Positions 39,606 through 46,359 of a stretch of 64,000 bases of DNA are shown here, one piece after another. The position numbers and the translations under genes are program-made. Below the pieces are notes generated by a model. That model did not search any database. It worked only from the letters and a program-made list of their open reading frames with translations, and was not told the DNA's origin. Numbering within the stretch: the stretch's first letter is position 1; every line of letters begins with the position of its first letter. Source of the DNA: a virus; IMG/VR virus record IMGVR_UViG_3300042900_000531, positions 22,199-86,198 of that record, one strand, 5' to 3'.

Positions 39606-39893
39606 ATGTATCACCCTTCATGGTTCGATGCAGCGGCATGTAAAAATCAAACTGATTTATTCTTTCCGCTTTATAACGAACGCCCTCAAGCTAGAGTTAA
39701 ACGAGAAGCAAAAGCTTTGACCATTTGTTCTCAATGCCCAGTAGCCACTCAGTGCAGAGCTTATGCTCGTGACAACCTTGAGTACGGCATATGGGGTGGC
39801 GAAACAGAAGAACAACGTGTAAAACTAGGTTATTTTCCTTATGGCAATGCCAAAAGAAAACCTAAAAGAATTATCAATAAGGATGGAATATGA
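39606..39893 (+). CDS. WhiB-like Fe-S regulator 2, 95 aa
   Basis: W6-F..A-A-A-C12, then C41-x2-C44-x5-C50, the E-Y-G-I-W-G-G turn and a basic C-terminus with Lys/Arg. Closer to canonical host WhiB (including the D-x-F-F-P segment) than WhiB 1, so it was probably acquired separately. Predicted [4Fe-4S] transcription factor acting with the host sigma factor. Confidence 0.94.
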   Translation: MYHPSWFDAAACKNQTDLFFPLYNERPQARVKREAKALTICSQCPVATQCRAYARDNLEYGIWGGETEEQRVKLGYFPYGNAKRKPKRIINKDGI

Positions 39894-40024
39894 TTTACTC
39901 TATTCAACATTTAATTAATAGGATTAGGTTTAAGCGTACAGCTAGACAACGTTATAAATCCTATAACAAAATCCATCAAACTCCTTATGGAATCTCTACT
40001 AGAAATCAAGGTTATTACGAATGA
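39890..40024 (+). CDS. Small basic protein, 44 aa
   Basis: AAGGATGGAAT and an ATGA overlap with whiB 2 give a coupled start. Arg/Lys/Tyr-rich. No family recognised. Confidence 0.5.
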   Translation: MIYSIQHLINRIRFKRTARQRYKSYNKIHQTPYGISTRNQGYYE

Positions 40025-40095
40025 AAGATATACTAATCATATTAGTTATTGCAGGTGTTTTAACTTTTATAGTAGAAAAACTATGGAAACCATAA
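40021..40095 (+). CDS. Membrane micropeptide, 24 aa
   Basis: ATGA overlap with the previous stop. One hydrophobic helix (ILIILVIAGVLTFIV) with short charged ends. Short, but the coupling supports translation. Confidence 0.4.
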   Translation: MKDILIILVIAGVLTFIVEKLWKP

Positions 40096-40143
40096 TTTAT
40101 TATGGAATCCATTAAACAAAAAATATAATAGAAACGAGTACTA

Positions 40144-40344
40144 ATGCCTACAGGTATTGTAAAATTTTTCAATGAAGAAAAAGGCTTTGGCTTTATTTCT
40201 ACAGACACAGATGGAGACATCTTTGTTCATACTTCTAATGTTGAACAAGCTGCCCAGCCTGCATTGACTACAGGTCAAAGTGTTCAATTCGATATTGGCG
40301 AAGGACGTAAAGGTCCTGAAGCAATCAACGTTCGCGTTGTATAA
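40144..40344 (+). CDS. Cold-shock domain protein, 66 aa
   Basis: Full-length CspA-type OB fold: G-I-V-K-F-F-N, RNP-1 K-G-F-G-F-I, RNP-2 D-I-F-V-H. Binds single-stranded RNA/DNA and keeps mRNA unfolded. Phage copies probably aid translation or replication during host shutoff. Confidence 0.96.
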   Translation: MPTGIVKFFNEEKGFGFISTDTDGDIFVHTSNVEQAAQPALTTGQSVQFDIGEGRKGPEAINVRVV

Positions 40345-40378
40345 TTGTTATTATACATATAGACATAAGGATTAATTA

Positions 40379-40591
40379 ATGATATTTAAACTTCACAAAA
40401 AACATAAGCTTGATATTATTGCTCATTCTTTAACTGCTTCTGGTATTGTAATCTGGCATGGTATTCCAGAAAAAATTATTCAAGATCTTAATGCAGCTGG
40501 TTATAAAATTAAAAAAAGTAAAAAGCTTAAACAAGTTTTACAAACACTAGACATAGTTGAACCCACTACCATTGATGACATCTATCCATAG
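40379..40591 (+). CDS. Small basic protein, 70 aa
   Basis: ATAAGGATTAATTA before the ATG. Lys/Leu/Ile-rich alpha/beta product. No family recognised. Ends 10 bases before tRNA-Lys. Confidence 0.65.
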   Translation: MIFKLHKKHKLDIIAHSLTASGIVIWHGIPEKIIQDLNAAGYKIKKSKKLKQVLQTLDIVEPTTIDDIYP

Positions 40592-40601
40592 ATGACATCA
40601 C

Positions 40602-40674
40602 GCGCCTTTAGCTCAGTTGGTAGAGCATCGGACTTTTAATCCGTGTGTCCCGGGTTCGAGCCCCGGAGGGCGTA
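40602..40674 (+). tRNA. tRNA-Lys (anticodon TTT)
   Basis: Acceptor GCGCCTT/AGGGCGT (two wobble pairs), D-arm AGCTCAGTTGGTAGAGC, anticodon loop CTTTTAA, T-arm with GGTTCGAGCCC. No CCA. The next start codon follows after two bases. Confidence 0.95.
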
Positions 40675-40676
40675 CT

Positions 40677-40955
40677 ATGACAAATGAATTAAATTTACTA
40701 AACGAACTTCATATTGGCGATGTTGTAGGCACCACCAATAGGACGGTTATAACAGCTACTAAAAAAGCTGATAGGATTCCTGACGATAGTTATGCTCATT
40801 GGATAACTATTTGTCATAAAGAGAACGAGCTTCATCCATACGTAGTATGGAGCGTTGTGGCTATACCTCAAGGCTTTGAAGCATCGAATGGTGATTACTG
40901 CACCACCTTAGAAAAAGCAGTTACTATATATAAAAAACGTGGAGGGGAAGCGTAA
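40677..40955 (+). CDS. Hypothetical protein, 92 aa
   Basis: ATG 40677 lies two bases after the tRNA-Lys discriminator (A-CT-ATG). Strand-rich, with V-G-T-T...T-A-x-K and a C-terminal helix; no family recognised. Stop overlaps the next ATG. Confidence 0.7.
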   Translation: MTNELNLLNELHIGDVVGTTNRTVITATKKADRIPDDSYAHWITICHKENELHPYVVWSVVAIPQGFEASNGDYCTTLEKAVTIYKKRGGEA

Positions 40956-41119
40956 TGACTATTAATCCAAAAAACAATGCTATCCAAATGGTTGATAAAG
41001 CTATTGGAGACATTTCTGGTCAACAGCTTGTCTCGTCATCTGAAATGACAGACCTGCTATTAGACATTCGTCTATACTTACTACTTACAGAAGAGGCTAC
41101 ACCAACTCATGAAAGTTAA
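40955..41119 (+). CDS. Small helical protein, 54 aa
   Basis: TAATG-coupled. Acidic Leu/Ser/Thr-rich helices. Overlaps the next gene by 11 bases. No family recognised. Confidence 0.55.
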   Translation: MTINPKNNAIQMVDKAIGDISGQQLVSSSEMTDLLLDIRLYLLLTEEATPTHES

Positions 41120-41309
41120 ATTAATTGTTGAAATCCATGCCGATATTCCTGGCGAATTTCAAGATGACATCCTAGCAGTTACTCTACTAAAAGAAGAGCT
41201 AACTGAGCTATTGTCAATTGGCGCTGAATACGATAGAGATGATCAACCTTCAGTTATGTTTGAATCCGCTAAGATCAATATGTATATTCCAGGAGCTGGA
41301 AAGCTTTAA
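41109..41309 (+). CDS. Small acidic protein, 66 aa
   Basis: Beta strand (MKVKLIVEIHADI), acidic helix and strand (PSVMFESAKINMYI). No family recognised. The 160 bases before tRNA-Met that follow contain no gene I can support. Confidence 0.65.
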   Translation: MKVKLIVEIHADIPGEFQDDILAVTLLKEELTELLSIGAEYDRDDQPSVMFESAKINMYIPGAGKL

Positions 41310-41470
41310 TATTTTATTTGATTAATGTTATGCAGTGACATGCAATCATTTTAATCTATGGGAGCTTACAGTCCCCATTGCTACGGATCACCACTTGTTT
41401 ACAACTGGCCCGTCCACAAAGTGATACCAATATGCTTATCCTTCCATTTAAGCATTCACAACTGTCTTAC

Positions 41471-41544
41471 GGGCCTTTAGCTCAGTCGGTTAGAGCATCG
41501 GACTCATAATCCGTGTGTCCTGGGTTCGAGCCCCAGAGGGCCCA
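41471..41544 (+). tRNA. tRNA-Met/Ile2 type (anticodon CAT)
   Basis: Acceptor GGGCCTT/AGGGCCC (with wobbles), D-arm AGCTCAGTCGGTTAGAGC, anticodon loop CTCATAA, T-arm GGTTCGAGCCC. CAT could be elongator Met or, if lysidine-modified, Ile for AUA. No CCA; the next ATG follows after two bases. Confidence 0.94.
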
Positions 41545-41546
41545 CT

Positions 41547-41708
41547 ATGTTTAAAACTATTTTTATGTATATTTGGTTATTCTATATAGTATTAACTGAA
41601 TCTCTTTTCATGCAATTCTTTGCAATATTTATTTTTTATGTTGCTTCTAAAATTGCTCCTACTTCTACCAACAATTGGTATTACCCTGAACAGGAAACCT
41701 ATGACTAA
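41547..41708 (+). CDS. Small membrane protein, 53 aa
   Basis: ATG is two bases after the tRNA-Met discriminator (A-CT-ATG). First 37 residues very hydrophobic and aromatic (two short membrane segments), then a polar tail. Overlaps the next ATG. Confidence 0.6.
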   Translation: MFKTIFMYIWLFYIVLTESLFMQFFAIFIFYVASKIAPTSTNNWYYPEQETYD

Positions 41709-41961
41709 CGTTATTTATTATCGTGTTGCAGAAGATGAAAACTCTTATTGTCCTGAAAATGTTCATACAGTATGCATTCATTGTGAAGGTGAAACATTCT
41801 TTTTAATGACTAAAGAACAATATAACAAATGGAAAGTTCGTGGGCTTTATGTTCAAGACGTATTTCCACAGCTTGATAAAGAGACTAGAGAATGGATGAT
41901 TTCTGGAACTCACCCAGCATGTTGGAATCAAGTCTTTGGCGAACAAGAAAAGGATTATTAA
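41701..41961 (+). CDS. Hypothetical Cys/His-containing protein, 86 aa
   Basis: ACAGGAAACCT before ATG 41701. Contains C-P-E-N-V-H...C-I-H-C, a possible zinc site, and a helical C-terminus with W-M-I-S-G-T-H-P-A-C-W. No family recognised. Confidence 0.65.
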   Translation: MTNVIYYRVAEDENSYCPENVHTVCIHCEGETFFLMTKEQYNKWKVRGLYVQDVFPQLDKETREWMISGTHPACWNQVFGEQEKDY

Positions 41962-41963
41962 TT

Positions 41964-42227
41964 ATGCCTTACATTAAACCTGAATTAAGAGCCGAGATAT
42001 TGCTTAGCCCTGAAGCTATAGTCAATGCCGGCGAATTAAATTATTACATCTCTACCCTTATTAATCACTTTATTGATAAGAAGGGTAAATCATATTCTAC
42101 CATTAACGAAGTTATTGGAGCTTTAGAGTGTGCAAAATTAGAACTTTACCGTCGTATTGCAGCACCGTATGAAGATACAAAAATACAAGAGAATGGTGAA
42201 GTGTACACTAAGCTAATAGGAGACTAA
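41964..42227 (+). CDS. Conserved-type phage protein (MPYI..R start), 87 aa
   Basis: AAAAGGATTATTAATT before the ATG. Begins M-P-Y-I-K-P-E-x-R, has N-A-G-E-L-N-Y and helical C-terminus with C-A-K-L-E-L-Y-R-R; this pattern recurs in small proteins of many phages and is of unknown function. Two bases before the next gene. Confidence 0.75.
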   Translation: MPYIKPELRAEILLSPEAIVNAGELNYYISTLINHFIDKKGKSYSTINEVIGALECAKLELYRRIAAPYEDTKIQENGEVYTKLIGD

Positions 42228-42229
42228 AC

Positions 42230-42700
42230 ATGGGAATGGACGTTTATGGCAGAAAGCCAAAGAACGAACAGGGCGAATATTTTCGTGCCAATGTTTGGTA
42301 CTGGCATCCTTTATGGGCATGTCTTGATGACCTTCACCCTACTATCTGTGGCAAATGCGAATCTCCACATGATAACTCTGGCGATGGATTAAATGCTAGA
42401 GACTCGTTAACCTTATCTAAGCTTTTAAAAAAAGACTTAGAAAAAGGAATCATAGAACAGTATATCACTGACTTTTATGCATCTATTGCAGCTATTCCAT
42501 TGGAAGACTGCAAACATTGTGAAGGAACGGGCAACCGTGACTGGAATCAAGAAGATGGAACCATTCTCACCAAAGTGTGCAATGCTTGCAATGGAACTTT
42601 AAAAGTTTCATCTCATATAGCTTGGTACCATATGAGTTTAGATCTTATGAAAGAATTTCAAGTCTTTCTTGAAAACTGCGGTGGATTTAATATCCACTAA
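42230..42700 (+). CDS. Widespread phage protein with DnaJ-type zinc knuckles, 156 aa
   Basis: Begins M-G-M-D-V-Y-G-R-x-P and Y-F-R-A-N-V-W-Y-W-x-P-L-W, a signature seen in many phage proteins. Residues about 95-125 carry C-x2-C-E-G-T-G and C-x2-C-N-G-T, as in DnaJ zinc modules. Molecular role unknown. Confidence 0.8.
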   Translation: MGMDVYGRKPKNEQGEYFRANVWYWHPLWACLDDLHPTICGKCESPHDNSGDGLNARDSLTLSKLLKKDLEKGIIEQYITDFYASIAAIPLEDCKHCEGTGNRDWNQEDGTILTKVCNACNGTLKVSSHIAWYHMSLDLMKEFQVFLENCGGFNIH

Positions 42701-42709
42701 GATTTAACT

Positions 42710-42960
42710 AGTAGCCCTGTAGTGGATACGTAATTACAATATTTTAGGGTGGACCCATATCTTCCGTTGTAACTACTGGTTAATTAATTTGATGGTGAAC
42801 GTTTATGGACGTGAGCGTTCGCCATCACTAGCTTTGATAGCAGCTAGTAAATTCAAACTTACTACGTGGTAAAACACAGAAATAAGCCGACTGAATTGCT
42901 AACCAAAAGTAATGACACTAGTGGCCCCATATCGCCCCATTGCCTGCTGTCAATTTATTT
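42710..42960 (+). other. Structured non-coding interval
   Basis: No gene over about 280 bases. Prominent hairpins: GATGGTGAACG/CGTTCGCCATC at 42791-42836 (one G-T pair) and ACTAGCT/AGCTAGT at 42828-42850, plus GTAATTAC-type repeats. No T-tail after the first, so it is more likely an RNA element or small RNA than a terminator. Confidence 0.4.
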
Positions 42961-42980
42961 TATATTATATTGGAGAAATA

Positions 42981-43250
42981 ATGATTAACATTAAGCGTAA
43001 TTCACCTACTCATGTAGCATTGTGTTATCTTAAAATCAGGGGCCATAAATGGTCTACCGAAAATGATCTTATGGCTTTATCTCCTACAAAGTATAATAAA
43101 AGATTAAGTTCTGTTATGCGCTCACTTGATGTTCTTGTTCGACAGCAGCTTGCTATAAAGTCAGATAAAGGTTATACTATAACCAAGCTTGGCATACAAG
43201 CTTTGCACCAAATTGTAAAAGAACAACCCCAGAAACAGACTGCACAATGA
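42981..43250 (+). CDS. Winged-helix-like regulator, 89 aa
   Basis: TTGGAGAAATA before ATG 42981. Helix-rich with a C-terminal wing (Q-L-A-I-K-S-D-K-G-Y-T-I-T), typical of small winged-helix DNA-binding proteins such as the MarR/PadR-like group. Lies before the ubiquitin-like cassette and could regulate it. Confidence 0.6.
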   Translation: MINIKRNSPTHVALCYLKIRGHKWSTENDLMALSPTKYNKRLSSVMRSLDVLVRQQLAIKSDKGYTITKLGIQALHQIVKEQPQKQTAQ

Positions 43251-43294
43251 AATTAGATTTTCGAATATGTTTGGATACATCTCCGTTTTCGTAC

Positions 43295-43371
43295 ACGGGC
43301 GTATCCCCTCACTCTTATAAAGTGTAGAAAGGGTAGTTGGTGGCACGCGGGTTCAATTCCCGTCGCCCGTA
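43295..43371 (+). tRNA. tRNA-like element of 77 nt with non-standard core
   Basis: The ends are those of a tRNA: perfect seven-pair acceptor ACGGGCG/CGCCCGT and T-arm GCGGG-TTCAATT-CCCGT. The 45 bases between do not give a normal D-arm and anticodon arm; the best hairpin is CACT-CTTATAA-AGTG (anticodon would be TAT). A degenerate tRNA, an unusual tRNA or a tRNA mimic are all possible. Confidence 0.5.
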
Positions 43372-43415
43372 CAATCTTACACAAAAAAATAGACCACTTA
43401 CAGTTTGGATATTTA

Positions 43416-44087
43416 ATGTCTCATTACTCTGACAACGATGATGATCTTTTTCAAGAACCATCAGCTCAAGCTCAAGCTCCTTCTTTCCATAATGTATTTT
43501 CAAATACTAGTCTTGGAAAAGACGAAGAACTAGAAGCTCTTATCGAATCTAGCAAAGATTATGCTAAGAACAAAGGAGTCGGTTCTGGTGGCTTCATGCT
43601 TAGAACTGGCGTAATTACTTCATTTTATGAAGTTTCAAACCGTTTTATTTTTGAATCTGAATCTTTAAATCGGTCAATTTTTAACGCTTTAAATAAATTA
43701 TCTGATGGCAAGTATGCTAGCGAATTGTATGCTGACATACTTGAAGAATCAATTGCAAAACGTTTTGCTATTATAGAATTTTTAAATGCAATAATAACTG
43801 CAGACAATACAAAGTCTTTTGAGCTTGCTGCTAAACATTTGAATATTACTTTAAACGATTCCTTTATTCGCATATACTTTGGTTCTATGCATAAAGTTAT
43901 GACTCATTCTATAAATCGCAACATTGATATTTATGAAAAGTTGTGTGAACAAATCAACAGAGTTCCTATGAAAGCGATTATCGATAAAGATTATTCTAAT
44001 ATCGATGTTCGTTCTTTCTCTTCTAACGCTTATATCAATCAATCCTTTCAGTCCATTAGAGAATCTCTTGGCTTTAAGATCTACTAA
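43416..44087 (+). CDS. Hypothetical protein at head of the ubiquitin-like cassette, 223 aa
   Basis: Acidic, probably disordered first 35 residues, then an all-helical body (residues 45-223). No family recognised. It starts the run of plus-strand genes leading into the E2-, JAMM-, E1- and Ubl-like genes, so it may belong to that pathway. No clear ribosome-binding site (TTTGGATATTTA). Confidence 0.7.
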   Translation: MSHYSDNDDDLFQEPSAQAQAPSFHNVFSNTSLGKDEELEALIESSKDYAKNKGVGSGGFMLRTGVITSFYEVSNRFIFESESLNRSIFNALNKLSDGKYASELYADILEESIAKRFAIIEFLNAIITADNTKSFELAAKHLNITLNDSFIRIYFGSMHKVMTHSINRNIDIYEKLCEQINRVPMKAIIDKDYSNIDVRSFSSNAYINQSFQSIRESLGFKIY

Positions 44088-44097
44088 TAAGGATTAT

Positions 44098-44502
44098 ATG
44101 ACTTCTTATCCAGAAAAAATTCCCATCAGTGCTAACGCTCCTATAGATAACTTTTACTTTAGACTCGATGCAGCTAAAGGAATTAAAAAACAACTTCAAT
44201 CTGATCTTGCTCATATAGATGAAAGAATAGATAAAATTGTTGATCACTTTACTTTATCTGATATGCCTATCATACGTTTTATCTTAAACATTAGTGAAGA
44301 TAAAGAAGAGATAAAAAAAGTTGCTAAAGCTTTAGATCGGGTTGCTGATCTTATCGATGCTAAAAATAAAATACTTCCTAAGCTTCAACTAATTACAACT
44401 GCAGAACAAGATCCCAACTGGTTAGCTATGACCTTTGGTGATTTTTCTATGGATGTAGATTTAGAGCTAGATGACATTGCGAATGGAAAATATAATGACT
44501 GA
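44098..44502 (+). CDS. Helical protein, 134 aa
   Basis: ATAAGGATTAT before ATG 44098. Two long charged helices likely to form a coiled coil, acidic C-terminus (VDLELDDI). Overlaps the next gene by 8 bases. No family recognised. Confidence 0.7.
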   Translation: MTSYPEKIPISANAPIDNFYFRLDAAKGIKKQLQSDLAHIDERIDKIVDHFTLSDMPIIRFILNISEDKEEIKKVAKALDRVADLIDAKNKILPKLQLITTAEQDPNWLAMTFGDFSMDVDLELDDIANGKYND

Positions 44503-46327
44503 TTCATATAACTACTCTTTGGTCAAGAACGATCAAGGCACTTATGCCATCCGGTCTTCTGTTAAATCTTTTAACTTAGACCACGTAACTGATAAAGATA
44601 TTGTATCTTTTTACAATAACTTCTCTCAGTTTGCGTCCTTTGATACTGGTCTACTTCCTCTAAATGGCACAGGCGTGCTTGCAATCCGTTCTGCTGGCCC
44701 TCAGACCCAGGTTGTGACACAACATGCCCCCGGTACGTATCACATCAACTGGGGAGCTCACGAAGGCGATAAGAATGCTAAGACATATTACGTAGCCCAG
44801 CCTTATCGTATTGTTATTGGAGACTTTGAAAACGGCAACCTTTTAGGTGCTAAGATGTTTTACTCTCCATATCCAATTACCTCTCCCAATAACGTTCTTT
44901 ATCACGTTAACCTTCCTAACATTAACTGCAAAGGTTACCGAGGAAATGCTGTAGGTTGGATTTGCTTATACCACAAAGACGATTGGTCTTCTCTTCCTTT
45001 TAATGAAAAAGTTTCTCGTTTCATTGAGCGCTGCTCAGGAGTAGAGACTTACAATGACGCCAACATGTCAGAGACTGATGGCCCTCGGTTCTATGCTTCT
45101 AAGGGAAAACCTGAATATATTACTAATCCTCAGCTTTGGCAACAAAAGTCTGAAGAAGAAGGTTTTAACTGGACCTTAAATGAAGAGCTTTGGATTCCTG
45201 TTAAAGTTAAAGACATGGACGATCAAGGTCAACATGATGACAAGGGTCAAGAGCTAACTCTTGCTATGGCTATGCTAGGTAATTACCAAGCATACTACTC
45301 TGATACTAACATTCCTAAGATGTATAATATTATATCTCGTCCTGATCTATCTTTTACTGATGTAAACATTGCTGATATGTTTAAAAAAGCTTTTGCTTCT
45401 TCACCGGTAAACTATACTCATGAGGCTAAAGATAATCCTTATGACTTTACTGTTGCTAACAGAGAAAAAAACGGCTCTGCAGTTTTAGCTCCAAACTTAT
45501 TTTCTAACAATAATGATGAAGATGATGAAAATGATTGGGTATGTATTTGCTGCGATGAACAGTATAATACAAGTGATGAAGAACCTATTGGAGACATTAA
45601 TGGCAATGATGTATGTAATTGTTGCTTAGGTGACTATTATGTTTTCATTGAATCTGTTGATGGTTATTATCATAAAGAAGATGATAACATAATATATTCA
45701 GAACTTGATTGTGAATATTATCATAAAGTTAAAGATACCGTTGCACAATGCCATACTTGTTCAAATTGGGTAGGCGTAAATGGTCATTCTGATTCTTCAA
45801 AATCAATTATGTTTAAACAACTTCTTCACCTTCCTGGTTCTGAAGAAGTAATTTGCCCTACTTGCCAACCTCATTTTATAGCAGACAATGAATTAACTCC
45901 TACTAACTGCTACATATGTCAAGCAGTTGCTATTAAAACTAATGGTTGGGGAGAAAGTTACCCTATGTCAAAAGCTATGGTTGCTACACCTGATTTGACT
46001 TTAGCTCCTAAGGTTATTACCCTTTGTCAACCATGTAATGCTCAGCACTTTACTTGTCCTTGCGGATTGTTAAAGAATAATACTGATCAATTTGGATCAT
46101 GCACTCCAACTATATTGCCAGAAGACACTTCCATTACTGTAACCCAGTGTTGTGCTGAATGTCTTGGCAATGTTACCGAAGACTCTGACGGAAACATGGT
46201 TGCTTATTATCAGCCATTCCAAGAAGAGTATGTTAAAGTTGCAATTAAACAAGCTGTTCATACTTTTTCTAAATCTATTGGAACTCACAAACAATCTAAC
46301 AATGTGCCTAGCACCGAACCTTTTTAA
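44495..46327 (+). CDS. E2-like protein with C-terminal zinc-finger array, 610 aa
   Basis: Start at 44495 within the end of the previous gene (GGAAAATATA upstream); ATG 44483 is the alternative. N-terminal domain (about 45-200) shares with the proteins at 53230 and 54373 the order H-A-P..(R-P-P there), strand pairs Y-R-I-V-I-G...A-K-M-F-Y-S, L-P-N-I-N, then G-W-I-C157. This resembles PRTRC system protein B, an E2-like family, and C157 would be the thioester cysteine. From C350 to about residue 575 there are many C-x2-C pairs (VCICC, VCNCC, CHTC, CPTC, CYIC, CQPC, CPCG), enough for several zinc sites, as in RING-like or ribbon arrays. It may therefore combine transfer (E2) with target or Ubl binding (E3-like). 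Inference by motif only. Confidence 0.7.
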   Translation: MTDSYNYSLVKNDQGTYAIRSSVKSFNLDHVTDKDIVSFYNNFSQFASFDTGLLPLNGTGVLAIRSAGPQTQVVTQHAPGTYHINWGAHEGDKNAKTYYVAQPYRIVIGDFENGNLLGAKMFYSPYPITSPNNVLYHVNLPNINCKGYRGNAVGWICLYHKDDWSSLPFNEKVSRFIERCSGVETYNDANMSETDGPRFYASKGKPEYITNPQLWQQKSEEEGFNWTLNEELWIPVKVKDMDDQGQHDDKGQELTLAMAMLGNYQAYYSDTNIPKMYNIISRPDLSFTDVNIADMFKKAFASSPVNYTHEAKDNPYDFTVANREKNGSAVLAPNLFSNNNDEDDENDWVCICCDEQYNTSDEEPIGDINGNDVCNCCLGDYYVFIESVDGYYHKEDDNIIYSELDCEYYHKVKDTVAQCHTCSNWVGVNGHSDSSKSIMFKQLLHLPGSEEVICPTCQPHFIADNELTPTNCYICQAVAIKTNGWGESYPMSKAMVATPDLTLAPKVITLCQPCNAQHFTCPCGLLKNNTDQFGSCTPTILPEDTSITVTQCCAECLGNVTEDSDGNMVAYYQPFQEEYVKVAIKQAVHTFSKSIGTHKQSNNVPSTEPF

Positions 46328-46359
46328 CAAAATAAAGAAACCCTAAATCTGGAGATTTT

